Positions 1-7,900 of a stretch of 29,263 nt of DNA are shown here, piece by piece. The stretch is from positions 1 to 29,263 of the forward strand of contig CAYONP010000076.1 of assembly GCA_964405335.1 (NCBI GenBank). The letters run 5' to 3'. The notes under the pieces were generated by a model. The model was not told the DNA's origin. It saw nothing but the letters and a program-made list of their open reading frames with translations, and did not search any database. Source of the stretch: CAYONP01 sp964405335 (GTDB lineage Bacteria; Armatimonadota; UBA10988). Every line of letters begins with the position of its first letter. Position 1 is the stretch's first letter. A program made the translations under genes and the position numbers.

Positions 1-252
1 GCTCGGTGCGATCGTGCATCCGTCCGGGCGGAGCAGCAGCAGGTGGTCCAGCGACGCAGCCGCGGACTCCGCCGCTGCCGCCGTCGGCGCCTCGAGCCAC
101 GCCTCAAACGCCTGCCGCGCCGTGCGGTACCGCTCGGCCGCGTCGCCAAGCGACACACCGTCGTGGTGCCGCGGCTGCGGGCGGTTGGGCTGCGCGGCGG
201 CAAGGCCGGTGACGAACAGGACGGCCAGGAGCGCGACTTGCGTCCTGAGCAT
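1..252 (-). CDS. Secreted protein of unknown function, N-terminal part (runs off the left edge)
   Basis: Reading the minus strand from an ATG at 252 gives 84 open codons that leave the window at base 1. The first 20 residues have a basic start and a hydrophobic stretch (LLAVLFVTGLAAA), so a Sec signal peptide cleaved after an AAA-like site is likely. The rest is Ala- and Glu-rich and probably helical (AAERYRTARQAFEAWLEAP). The start is supported by a good Shine-Dalgarno sequence (AAAGGAG) about 8 bases before the ATG. The gene lies 41 bp after the stop of the upstream minus-strand secreted-protein gene, so the two could be cotranscribed. No family was recognised and the C-terminus is not visible, so no function is given. 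Confidence 0.75.
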   Translation of the reverse strand, partial: MLRTQVALLAVLFVTGLAAAQPNRPQPRHHDGVSLGDAAERYRTARQAFEAWLEAPTAAAAESAAASLDHLLLLRPDGCTIAPS

Positions 253-293
253 TGCGGTTGACTCCTTTCGTCAAGCCGGGTTTCAGCGGCCGC

Positions 294-2165
294 TCATTCC
301 GGGTGACGGAGGTACCAGAGTAGAATGTCGCCAGGATTCGTTGGGCAGTAGACCTGTGGGATCGGATCGTAGTTGAGTACATCGTCGGCCACGTCGTTGT
401 CCCACATCACGCAGTTCCGGGTTGTCTGGCCGCCAGCATCATTGTGATCCTGCATATTGATCGCATTGCCTAGATCATTGCCAATGGCAAGGCGGTAAAC
501 GGCCTCATCGCGTTGATCTGTAGTGGTTGTGTCGTGGGTGGGATTTGTCCACTGGCGGATGATCCACTTGGACACGGCGATCATCACCCTGCCTGGCAGA
601 TGGCCTAACACCTGCATGGGCACGGGTCGGTACCAGTAGCCGATCACGATCGGGTGGGCTTCTCCGGCACTGTGATGCGACGATGTGAACCGGTTCACCG
701 GCCCGCGATCATATGCGCTGGGCCACAGCTCTTCGCTGGGATCCTCATCGACGAGGCCATCATCATCATCATCAACACCGTTGACCGGGTCCTCGTCGGT
801 CTCTCCATCCTCGTCCTGGTCCTCGAGTTGGTTCTCCGGCCACGGCACGAAGCCGAAGTCGTCGGCGCTCACATAGTGCACCGCCAAGCCGAACGTCTCG
901 ATCACCGAGCAGTCTAGCTCGTCAATGTTGTAGATCCAGACGTCTTTCACTTCCGGATCCGTGTCGCTCCACTCCCCGTCGACGAGCGCGCCCCGGTACT
1001 CCTCATAGCGACTGAGTGAATCACCCGGGGCCGGCTCCTGCGTTTGGCGGTGGTGGTTCTCCGGCTCCGGATCGTCATCATCATCCGGATCGCCGTCGTC
1101 GGTCCACCCATCCCAGATGTCCGTCCCATCCTCGTCCACCGGGAAGTGCGCCTCGTTGATCGGGTTCGACACTGGCGTCGTGTCCAACCGCGCGTAGATC
1201 GTGTTGAACTCGTTGCCGATCGAGCCCATCACCTGCGCCCGTACCGTGCCCCACGCGCCGAAGTCCAGGCAACGCACCGTCAGCGTCGCCTCGATCACCG
1301 CGTCGGCGGTCAACGCCATCGCGTAGTTCGGCGCGCCGGTGACAGTCATCCCCTCGTTCTCGTCCGGATCGATCTTCAGATCGTTGTCATCAGCCGTCGT
1401 CCGCCGCCATTCCACGCCGTCCTCAACGGTCTTGTTCAGGCAGTAGCCCGGCTCCTGCGAGACGTTGTTCAGCGTGAACGCGATCTGCCGCCCCATGCTG
1501 CTATCCTTGTGGTCGAGCGTCGGTCGGATTGCGACGTTGAACGCCAGTGTCTGGTTGTAAATCGGCCGCACGTCGGGTCGGTCGATGGTGAAATCCCAGA
1601 CCGTGATCTCGGTCGGCTCGGACCATGACGGCTCATCGTCGGCGAACGGGATGCCCTCCTCGAAGTCGCCCTCGATATCGTCGAACCACGCGCTCAGCTC
1701 GACGATGCCCGGCATCGCGCCCGCGCGGTAGTGGGTGACCAGGCTCGGGTCCTGCTCTTCGACGAAGCCGAGTTGCGGGTCGATCCGGCCGAACAGCCCG
1801 CCCGCTCCGCCGTCGCTCCACCCGACCACCTCTGAGCCCTGGTACGCCTCCCGGTTCCACAGCCCGCAGGTGCCTTCGCCATCGCAATAGTCGATATCGA
1901 CCGGGATGATGGTGCCAAGGAACGTCACGCCGCCGCAGCGGATGTACTCCTCGGGATAGAGCACCATGCCCCAGCCGGGCGCCAAGTGCGGCGTGATATG
2001 GTGCGTGTGGTTTGGCGGCGGAGGAGGGATGAAGTCCAACTCGACGCAGGTGTCCTGCGCCTCGCTGATCACCGCCCGCATCCGCGGCGCGCCGGACAGC
2101 CGCGTCCGGCCATCGACATCACTCGGGGCCGCCGCCAGAATCAGCAGCACCCCCCCGCTACCCAA
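294..2165 (-). CDS. Large secreted protein with Asp-rich calcium-binding-like repeats, function unknown
   Basis: The open frame gives about 623 residues if read from a TTG at 2165. The N-terminus is hydrophobic (GGVLLILAAAP), as in a signal peptide. Around residues 445-475 there are two acidic DxDxDGxxDED-type units (DEDGETDEDP, DDDDDGLVDEDP) like thrombospondin type 3 or dockerin-like calcium loops, and another Asp run lies near residue 365. The protein has scattered Cys, Trp and Tyr and no catalytic motif I recognise. The annotated TTG has no well-placed ribosome site. An ATG at 2176 has AAGGGGG six bases upstream but is out of frame, separated by a run of seven G; one extra G would join it to this frame. 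The gene is about 50-60% GC where I counted it, clearly lower than its neighbours. It may be a surface or matrix protein. Confidence 0.75.
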   Translation of the reverse strand: MGSGGVLLILAAAPSDVDGRTRLSGAPRMRAVISEAQDTCVELDFIPPPPPNHTHHITPHLAPGWGMVLYPEEYIRCGGVTFLGTIIPVDIDYCDGEGTCGLWNREAYQGSEVVGWSDGGAGGLFGRIDPQLGFVEEQDPSLVTHYRAGAMPGIVELSAWFDDIEGDFEEGIPFADDEPSWSEPTEITVWDFTIDRPDVRPIYNQTLAFNVAIRPTLDHKDSSMGRQIAFTLNNVSQEPGYCLNKTVEDGVEWRRTTADDNDLKIDPDENEGMTVTGAPNYAMALTADAVIEATLTVRCLDFGAWGTVRAQVMGSIGNEFNTIYARLDTTPVSNPINEAHFPVDEDGTDIWDGWTDDGDPDDDDDPEPENHHRQTQEPAPGDSLSRYEEYRGALVDGEWSDTDPEVKDVWIYNIDELDCSVIETFGLAVHYVSADDFGFVPWPENQLEDQDEDGETDEDPVNGVDDDDDGLVDEDPSEELWPSAYDRGPVNRFTSSHHSAGEAHPIVIGYWYRPVPMQVLGHLPGRVMIAVSKWIIRQWTNPTHDTTTTDQRDEAVYRLAIGNDLGNAINMQDHNDAGGQTTRNCVMWDNDVADDVLNYDPIPQVYCPTNPGDILLWYLRHPE

Positions 2166-2176
2166 CTCATGCGCAT

Positions 2177-2189
2177 GACTCGCCCCCTT
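2177..2189 (-). promoter_or_regulatory. Ribosome binding site that points to the ATG at 2176
   Basis: The minus strand reads AAGGGGG (2189-2183), then six bases, then ATG at 2176-2174. In that frame the ATG reaches a stop after eleven codons because of the seven-G run at 2156-2150. The spacing suggests that this ATG is the true start of the secreted-protein gene and that the run has lost one G, either in the genome or in the assembly. Confidence 0.55.
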
Positions 2190-2191
2190 GC

Positions 2192-2210
2192 CCGGCGGCC
2201 GTGCCGCCGG
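2192..2210 (-). other. Hairpin in the leader of the secreted-protein gene
   Basis: A perfect 8-bp stem (2192-2199 with 2203-2210) closes a three-base loop. It lies just upstream of the ribosome site at 2183-2189, so it would be in the mRNA leader if transcription starts near 2213. A role in translation or mRNA stability is only a guess. Confidence 0.35.
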
Positions 2211-2219
2211 ATCACCAGC

Positions 2220-2246
2220 ATGCTACCCAGCCGCTGGTGTTGTCAA
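2220..2246 (-). promoter_or_regulatory. Candidate sigma70-type promoter for the secreted-protein gene
   Basis: The minus strand has a perfect TTGACA (2246-2241) followed after 15 bp by TAGCAT (2225-2220), which matches TATAAT at four of six bases. The spacer is shorter than the usual 17 bp. A start near 2213 would give a leader of about 37 bases before the ATG at 2176. Confidence 0.45.
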
Positions 2247-2283
2247 ACGCGAATCTCAGATGAATGTTGCGCGGTGGTTGACC

Positions 2284-2312
2284 GGCCGGCAGCCGTCAGC
2301 CGGCTGCCGGCC
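2284..2312 (-). terminator. Strong hairpin after the YHS lipoprotein gene
   Basis: A perfect 11-bp GC-rich stem (2284-2294 with 2302-2312) with a seven-base loop lies about 30 bases past the stop of the lipoprotein gene on the minus strand. No T-run follows it, so it is either a Rho-type or stabilising 3' structure rather than a classical intrinsic terminator. It separates the lipoprotein gene from the promoter candidate of the next minus-strand gene. Confidence 0.45.
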
Positions 2313-2341
2313 AGGGACTGCGCTCTCGCCCGCGGGCCGGC

Positions 2342-2734
2342 TCAGTCGTGGTCGTGGCCGGCGTGCGGGTCGGTCGCCTCTTCGCCGGCGGCCGGCTCGG
2401 CGGGGGCGTCGCTCTCACCGTCGAGGATGGCCAGGTACTTGGCCGGGTCGGCCTCGAACTTGGGCGCGCACATGCCGCAGCAGAAGTAGACGGTGCGGCC
2501 GTCGTGCTCGGCGCTGTACTTGGCCACCGCCGGCTTGCCCATCACCGGGCAGGTTTCGTTGGCGCCCTCGGGCAGCGAGGCGGTCATACCCTGCGGCGGC
2601 TGCATCGCGCTGTCGGGCATGTCGGTCGACTGCATCGGCGGCGCGGCGGCGGTGTCTTCGGCGCGCTTGGTGCAGCCGGCGGTCAGCGCCGCGAGGGCGA
2701 GGGCGGGGACGAACCAGGTGCGTAGACGAAACAT
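2342..2734 (-). CDS. Lipoprotein with YHS/TRASH-like heavy-metal-binding domain
   Basis: This 130-residue protein starts with a lipoprotein signal peptide ending in the lipobox LTAGC (Cys21), so it is probably anchored in a membrane facing the periplasm. Residues 61-101 form a YHS-like metal domain: CPVMGKP (Cys62) then VYFCCGMC (Cys85, Cys86, Cys89) and FEADPAKYL. Before it lies a Met-containing stretch (Met34, 39, 44, 50), and the tail ends in HAGHDHD. Such Cys, Met and His sets are known to bind copper, zinc or similar ions in related families; which metal is bound here is not shown. I chose the ATG at 2734 because it begins the signal peptide and follows AAAGGGAG; the open frame continues far upstream but only as a shadow. 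It is divergent from an ECF sigma operon. Confidence 0.88.
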   Translation of the reverse strand: MFRLRTWFVPALALAALTAGCTKRAEDTAAAPPMQSTDMPDSAMQPPQGMTASLPEGANETCPVMGKPAVAKYSAEHDGRTVYFCCGMCAPKFEADPAKYLAILDGESDAPAEPAAGEEATDPHAGHDHD

Positions 2735-2763
2735 GGGCTCCCTTTCTGGTCGCAAGCGGTAGC

Positions 2764-2791
2764 AGAGACCCGTCACCCCCGCGGTGGTTCC
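2764..2791 (-). promoter_or_regulatory. Candidate ECF-type promoter for the YHS lipoprotein
   Basis: The minus strand reads GGAACC (2791-2786), 16 bp, then GTCTCT (2769-2764). GGAAC is the classical -35 core of many ECF sigma factors. A start about seven bases further would give a leader of about 23 bases that includes the gene's Shine-Dalgarno sequence, which fits well. The same string in the opposite direction precedes the sigma gene. Confidence 0.55.
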
Positions 2792-2830
2792 CTCGGCGCG
2801 CGGTGGCGTTTCACGGTTCGCCGAACGGAG

Positions 2831-2858
2831 GGAACCGGCCGGCGGCTCGAAGCTCTCT
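2831..2858 (+). promoter_or_regulatory. Mirror-image ECF-type promoter candidate before the sigma gene
   Basis: The plus strand reads GGAACC (2831-2836), exactly 16 bp, then CTCTCT (2853-2858). It matches the divergent element in the -35 core, in spacing and in five of six -10 bases. It would suit autoregulation by the ECF factor. However, it ends only two bases before the annotated ATG, so transcription would begin inside the first codons unless translation starts further down. An 11-bp palindrome (GTTCG-C-CGAAC, 2816-2826) lies just upstream and could be an operator. Confidence 0.4.
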
Positions 2859-2860
2859 CC

Positions 2861-3451
2861 ATGCAGGAGTTCGGCGGCACGCTGGAACCCGAGGCGGGCG
2901 AGCTGCGCGCGCTGATCGACCGCGCCCGGGCGGGCGATGCCGATTCGTTCGAGTCGCTCTACCAGCGGTATGAGCGGAGCATCTTTCAGCTCTGCTTCCA
3001 CCTGCTGGGCGACCGGCACGCGGCCGAGGATGCCACGCAGCAGGCGTTCTGTGGCGCGTGGGAGCAGATTGGCCGGCTGCGGCACGCGGCGGCATTCACC
3101 GCCTGGCTGCGCTCGGCGGCGCTGAACGCCTGCCGCCACGCCCGCCGCAAGGGTGGGCGGCAGCAGACCTTCAGCGAGACCGAGAGCGACGCCGACGAGC
3201 TGGCCGACCCGGGCGCCGGGCCCGATGCGAGCCTGGCCGGCGACGAGCTGACCAGCGCGGTGCGTGCCGCGCTCGAGCAGCTTTCGCCGGACCATCGCGA
3301 GGTGGTGGTCCTGCACCACCTGCAAGAGGTGCCGCTGCGCGACATCGCCGCCGCGCTCGGCGTGGCCGAGGGCACGGTCAAGTCGCGGCTGGGCCGCGCG
3401 CGAGCGCGCCTCGAGACACTGCTTGCGCCGTACCTCGAGGCGGAGACGTAG
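2861..3451 (+). CDS. ECF-type RNA polymerase sigma factor
   Basis: The 196-residue product has the layout of a group 4 (ECF) sigma factor. Region 2 spans about residues 28-97 (FESLYQRYERSIFQLCFHLL, then AAEDATQQAF and W83). Region 4 spans about 132-187 with the helix-turn-helix LRDIAAALGVAEGTVKSRLGRAR. No region 1 or 3 is present. The length is normal for the class. The ATG at 2861 lacks a clear Shine-Dalgarno sequence and overlaps the expected transcription start of the promoter candidate upstream, so the true start may be some codons later; the conserved part begins near residue 15. It starts an operon with a membrane protein and an RseB-like protein, the usual arrangement for a sigma factor held by a membrane anti-sigma. 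Confidence 0.92.
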   Translation: MQEFGGTLEPEAGELRALIDRARAGDADSFESLYQRYERSIFQLCFHLLGDRHAAEDATQQAFCGAWEQIGRLRHAAAFTAWLRSAALNACRHARRKGGRQQTFSETESDADELADPGAGPDASLAGDELTSAVRAALEQLSPDHREVVVLHHLQEVPLRDIAAALGVAEGTVKSRLGRARARLETLLAPYLEAET

Positions 3452-3805
3452 ATGAGCGAGCGAGAAGAGAGACTGACCGCGCTGCTGCGCCGGCTCGACG
3501 CGCCCGCGCCGTCGCCGGAGCTGCGCGGCCGGGTGATGAGCATCGTCCGCGCGACGCCCCGCCGCCTGCCCTGGAGCTGGACGCGCCGGCTCGCGCTCGC
3601 CGGCAGCCTGGCCGCCGCCCTGCTGGTCGGCCGGCTGGCCGTGCCGGGCGAGCGGCCGGTGACCGCGGTGCCGCGCGGCGAGCTGTCGTCGGATGTGCTG
3701 ATTGCCCAGCACGTGCGGCTGGCCGCCGGCGGCGCGCTGGGCGACGGCGCGCTGTTGCACGCGCTCGGCGCGCAGGCCGACCGCGACTCGCGGAGCCGAC
3801 TGTGA
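3452..3805 (+). CDS. Small single-pass membrane protein, probable anti-sigma factor
   Basis: The 117-residue product starts directly after the sigma stop codon (TAG-ATG) and shares its last four bases with the next gene. The cytoplasmic part (1-40) is charged and helical (EREERLTALLRRLDA). One membrane segment lies at about 45-64, and a short outer tail follows. The size and position match short anti-sigma proteins of the RseA type, but I see no HxxxCxxC zinc motif, so it is not a ZAS-type anti-sigma. Function is inferred from the operon and from topology. The GGAG of the sigma gene end (CGGAGACGTAG) serves as ribosome site. Confidence 0.65.
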   Translation: MSEREERLTALLRRLDAPAPSPELRGRVMSIVRATPRRLPWSWTRRLALAGSLAAALLVGRLAVPGERPVTAVPRGELSSDVLIAQHVRLAAGGALGDGALLHALGAQADRDSRSRL

Positions 3806-4758
3806 ATCGTCGCCTGCTGATCGCCGGTCTGGTGCTCGCCACCGCCGCGCTGATTGGGCGGCAGTGGCAGCGTCAGTTGGTCGGCCAATGGCTGGCCGCG
3901 GCGCAGGCGGCCGAGCGGTGGGTCGATTACCACGGCGTGCAGCAGGTGCGCTTCGATGGCGGGTCGACCCGGGTGACCGTGCGCCACCGCGCGCCGGAAC
4001 AGACGCGCTACGAGTATCTTGGGCCGTCGTTCGCCGGGCTGGTCGTGCTCGAGCTCGGGGGCAAGACCTACCGCCTCGACCCACAGCTCGACCAGGTGGT
4101 CGCCAGCCCCTCGGCCGACTCCCTGCCGCCGTCGCTGGCCGGGCTCGGCGCGCGGCTCGGCACGACGGCGCGGATTGCCGGCCGGCCGGCGCAGTGGGTT
4201 CACCTCAGTGGTCGCGGCTGGCGGCGGCATCTGGCGGTCGACCGCGACACCGGCGTGGTCCTGGCCACGGTGGCCACGCGGGCCGACGGCGCGACGGTCG
4301 AGTCGCGGTTCGTCGAGTTTGCCCTCGGCGACGGTGGGTCGGACGGGTTCGAGCCGCCGGACGGCGCCGTCGAGCGCGATCGACCGCGCAGCCTGGCCGA
4401 ACTGCGCGAGGCGCTGGGCCTGCCGCTCGAGGAGCCGACCTGGCTGCCGGCCGGCTATCGACTGGTCACCACCGTGTTGTGCGACTGCGCCTGCGGCTGC
4501 GGCGGCTGCACCGCGCAACTGCTCTACAGCGACGGCATCGGCTCGCTGAGTGTCTTCCTCGGTGGCGACTCCTGCCCCGACTGCATCGGCTCGGCCACCG
4601 CCTGCGAGGCGTGCGGCGTGCTCGATGCCTGCGTCACCGCCGACGCCGGCGCCCTGCCGGTGGCCGCGCGGCTCGACGGCCTGCCGCGGATCATGGTCGT
4701 CGGCAATCTACCCGCCGGCACACTGGCGCGCATCGCCGACTCGGTGCCGCGTCACTGA
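3802..4758 (+). CDS. RseB/MucB-like exported sigma regulator with a ten-cysteine cluster
   Basis: The frame begins with GTG at 3802, overlapping the previous stop by four bases (GTGA), and gives 318 residues. Residues 5-19 form a membrane anchor or signal segment. Residues 40-200 resemble the LolA-like domain of RseB/MucB (DYHGVQQVRF, TRYEYLGP, VVLELGGKTYRLDP). The last third has a short domain beginning PTWLPAGYRLV, similar to the C-terminal part of RseB-like proteins. Unusually this domain carries Cys227, 229, 231, 233, 236, 258, 261, 268, 271 and 277. RseB proteins protect the anti-sigma factor from proteolysis and sense envelope signals. The Cys cluster suggests binding of metal or redox sensing here, which is inference. 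Opposite lies a metal-binding lipoprotein. Confidence 0.7.
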   Translation: MNRRLLIAGLVLATAALIGRQWQRQLVGQWLAAAQAAERWVDYHGVQQVRFDGGSTRVTVRHRAPEQTRYEYLGPSFAGLVVLELGGKTYRLDPQLDQVVASPSADSLPPSLAGLGARLGTTARIAGRPAQWVHLSGRGWRRHLAVDRDTGVVLATVATRADGATVESRFVEFALGDGGSDGFEPPDGAVERDRPRSLAELREALGLPLEEPTWLPAGYRLVTTVLCDCACGCGGCTAQLLYSDGIGSLSVFLGGDSCPDCIGSATACEACGVLDACVTADAGALPVAARLDGLPRIMVVGNLPAGTLARIADSVPRH

Positions 4759-4959
4759 TTCGTTAACTCATCCGGCACGCCGCTTGCAGATCACCCCGCC
4801 GGAAGCCGGCGCGTCGAGCGGTGCGCGAGCTTTCCCTGCGCGTTCGCGTGATTCAGTGCAGAATAGTGGTTCCTGGGGAACCACTCGTCTGATGGGTCAC
4901 CCGACGAGTGAGGGGAGTCGGTCGCCACCACGCCGTGGGGCCTCCGAGGGGTAGAGAAC
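4759..4959 (+). promoter_or_regulatory. Intergenic region with three hairpins before the pseudokinase gene
   Basis: A small stem (4797-4802 with 4806-4811) follows the RseB-like gene and may help end transcription. Further on are two strong adjacent hairpins: a perfect 9-bp stem with a three-base loop (4865-4873 with 4877-4885) and a 7-bp stem ACTCGTC/GACGAGT (4883-4889 with 4903-4909). They share the bases ACT at 4883-4885, so the outermost pairs cannot form in both at once. They lie 50-95 bases before the start codon of the next gene, in its likely leader. No clear -35/-10 pair was found. Confidence 0.4.
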
Positions 4960-7900
4960 TTGGATCAGTACTACGTCAAGCTGCTGCAACTGCTCATCAT
5001 GGGCTTCGGGATGGTGCTCGCCGTCGTCCTGGCGCTCATGTACACCCAGTACAAGACTCGCCAGCAGGGCTACCAGGCCGTTGTCCGCCGTGAGGTGACC
5101 CAGCGCATCGAGCGCTACCGCATTCTACGCAGGCTCCGCGACTGCTGGCTCAGCGAGGATTTCGAGGCGGTCGACGAGACCGACCACCACCGCGTCGTGC
5201 TGCGCGTCATCCACGCCGGTTTGGCGCACGATCTGCACCTGGTCGACGCACTCCGCTCCGAGTCGGAAATCCACCTCGCGGTGGCCGACAAACTGCCCGG
5301 GGCGGCGCTGGTCGAGTACGAGCGGACGAGCGTCGACCCGCGCACGCAGCGGGCGTTCGCCGTCTACCGCATGGCCGAGGGCAACTCGCTGGCGAGCGAG
5401 ATGGAGCGCGGCTATCGGCCGCCGCTGGGCGATGTCACGGCGATACTCAAGCCCATCGCCGCGGTGCTCGACACCGCCGCCGGGCTGGGCTCGCCGCACC
5501 GCTCGCTGCGGCCCGACAAGATCTATGTCAAGCGGGCCTTTATCCGCGCCCGATCGGTTGACTACTCGTCGGTCGAGAGCGCCAGCCTGATCGACTTCAG
5601 CCCCGCCTCGTACGAGTTTCAGGCGTCCGAGAACCTCGACGCCTCGACCTTTGGCGACCTGGCCTATATGGCCCCCGAGCAGCGCCGCGGCGAGCCGGTC
5701 CGCGGGCGGCCCGACGTCTACGCCTTCGGCTGCATCGTCTACCAGATGCTGACCTCCTACCCGCCGTTCCGCTCGCTGCAGAGCGACCCGCGCGAGCTGC
5801 TCCGCCTGCACGCGGTGGCGCCGGTGCCGGCGCTGCCGGTCTGGGTGCCGGCCGAGATCGGCGAGGTCGTCTTCCGCGCGCTCGAGAAAGACCCGGCCCG
5901 CCGACCCGCGACGTGTACCGAGATGGTCGAGGTGATCGAGGCGGCCGCCCTCCGGCTGGCCGCCTCGGCCGCATCAGCAGGCACCGCCACGGCGCCGCCG
6001 ACACCGGCGCCGACGCCGGTGCCCGAGCCGGAACCAACACCAGAACCCGTCGCCGAGGAAGTGATCGACTGGCAGCCGCCGGTCACCGTCGAGCCCGAGC
6101 CCGAGCCGCGGCCGATCGAGCCGGCGCTGGCCGATTTCGAGCCGACGCCGAGCGAGCGTTCACCGAGGGTCGAGCGCCATCCCACGCCGGCCGACGCCCT
6201 GCCCGAGCTGCCGGCTTGGGCCACCGCCCTGGCCGCCCGCGCCGCCGAGCCGACCTTTGCCGCGCCGTCGCCGGCCCCCGCCGGCCCCGCGCCCGGCGCC
6301 GCTGGCCGTTACGCCGCACCGGCCGCCGCGCCGCGCACCGCGCCCGCCGCGCGCCTGACCCGCCTGCCGGCCGCGCCGGCGGACTTGGCCCTGCCAGGCG
6401 CCGCGCTCCTGACCCTCCCTGCCACCGCGGCCGAGGATCGGCAGCTCCCGAGTTCGACCGCCGTCGCCGGCGCGCTCGCGGCGACCGCGCCGGTGCGCCA
6501 CCTCCCGCGGGCCGTCGCCGCCTCGGCCGAGCTGACCGCGGTGTCCGGCAGGTCGCTCCGGCCGGCGCCGGTCGCCGCCGGCGCGGCAATCGTGGCCGAG
6601 GCGGCCGTGCTCGCCACGCGGCCCGCCTGGTCGCTGCCGGTGGCCACGCTCGTCGCCGGCCGGCAGACCGGCACCGCGCGCCTGGTCGGCCTGGCTCCGC
6701 CGGCGGCCGACCGGTTGCCGGTGGCGGTGCCGCTGCTGAGCAGCGCCGCGGTGGCCCGGCCGGTGGACCTGGCCGTGCCCGACGAGCTGGTCTCCGCGCG
6801 CGTGGCGTTGGCCGCCGAGGCGGCCGAGCAGGCCCGGCTCGACGACCTGGCCGCCGCCGCCGCCAAGCTGCTGCTCGCCGGCGGACTGAGCGGCGGCAGC
6901 CGGGTGCCGTTGCGGGCCGCCGGAACCACCGTGACGCGGCTGGTCGCGCCGCGACCGATCGCCGTGCCCCTGCGCCGCGGTGCGCAGGCCCCCGTGGCGG
7001 CGCCGAGCCGCCGGGTCGCCCGACTCGACGAGCTGATCCGCCGCGCCGCCGGCTCGCCGCCGGTCCGCCGACTGGTCGACGTCGATGCCGCCGAACGGCC
7101 CGAGCTGGCCCCGCCGAGCCTCAGTCCGACCGACGGTGAGCCGGTGCTTCGCCCGGCGGCGGAGTATGAGCCGCCGCAGCCGAGCGCCGAGGCGCAAGCT
7201 CCACCGCGCCCGGCCGCCGGTCCGCCCGCTCCGGTCGAGCCGGCGGTGCCCGAGCTGACGGCCCATGCCGCCGCGGGCCCGCTGTTGCAGCCGATGGCGA
7301 TGGCGGCCGCGACCTCGGCGCGATTGACCAACGGTCTGGCCGCGCCGCGCGGGGTGCAGCCCACCGCCGGGATCGGCATCGCGCCGCCGGCACCGGCCTG
7401 CGAGAACCTGCCCGAGCCCGACAAGCCGCTCATCCCCGAGCCGCCGGCGCTCGGCGTGCCGGTGGTCATGGTGCCCATCGACGCGATCGACTTCACGCGC
7501 TGCGACTGGTCGGCCGGCGCGTCGCTGGTCTTCAGCGTGCCGGCGGTCGACCAGGTCTTGCGCGGCTTCGATTTCGATCCGACCGGCAGCAAGGTCTGCC
7601 TGATCGGCCGCGAGATGGCGCCGGTGGTCTGGTGCCTCGAGTCGGGCCGGGCGCTCTTCACCGTTGACGCCGCCGCGCGCGACGCCAATGCCGTGGCCTG
7701 GAGCCCCGACGGCCGCTGGCTGGCCTTCGGGGTCAAGCGCCACGTGCTGATCTGGTCGGTCGTCGAGCAGTCGTGGCACAGCGAGCTGATCGGCCACCAC
7801 GCCGACCGGCCGGTGCGCGCGGTGGCCTTCACGCCCGATGGCGACAGCCTGGTCAGCGCCGGCGACGATGCCGACGCGATCCGGTGGGATTACCACACCT

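Noticed and set aside
750..830. Short CAT/GAT-rich tandem stretch as a microsatellite
   Set aside because: It is the coding sequence of the Asp-rich repeats of the secreted protein and is in frame.
2735..4084. Minus-strand frame extending the YHS lipoprotein far upstream
   Set aside because: It reads over the sigma, anti-sigma and RseB-like genes and lacks any domain; the signal peptide and ribosome site define the start at 2734.
4877..4904. GGAACC at 4877 as a third ECF-type promoter
   Set aside because: At the 16-bp distance there is no NTCTCT-like box (ACCCGA), and the GGAACC is fully explained as an arm of the 9-bp hairpin.
4960..6000. Active Ser/Thr protein kinase
   Set aside because: The catalytic Lys, the Asp of HRD and the Gly of DFG are all replaced and the Gly loop is not visible.
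6160..7896. Long minus-strand frame of about 578 codons opposite the pseudokinase linker
   Set aside because: It is rich in Arg, Gly and Ala without recognisable domains and arises from high GC over the Ala/Pro-rich linker; the plus strand has a clear domain protein.
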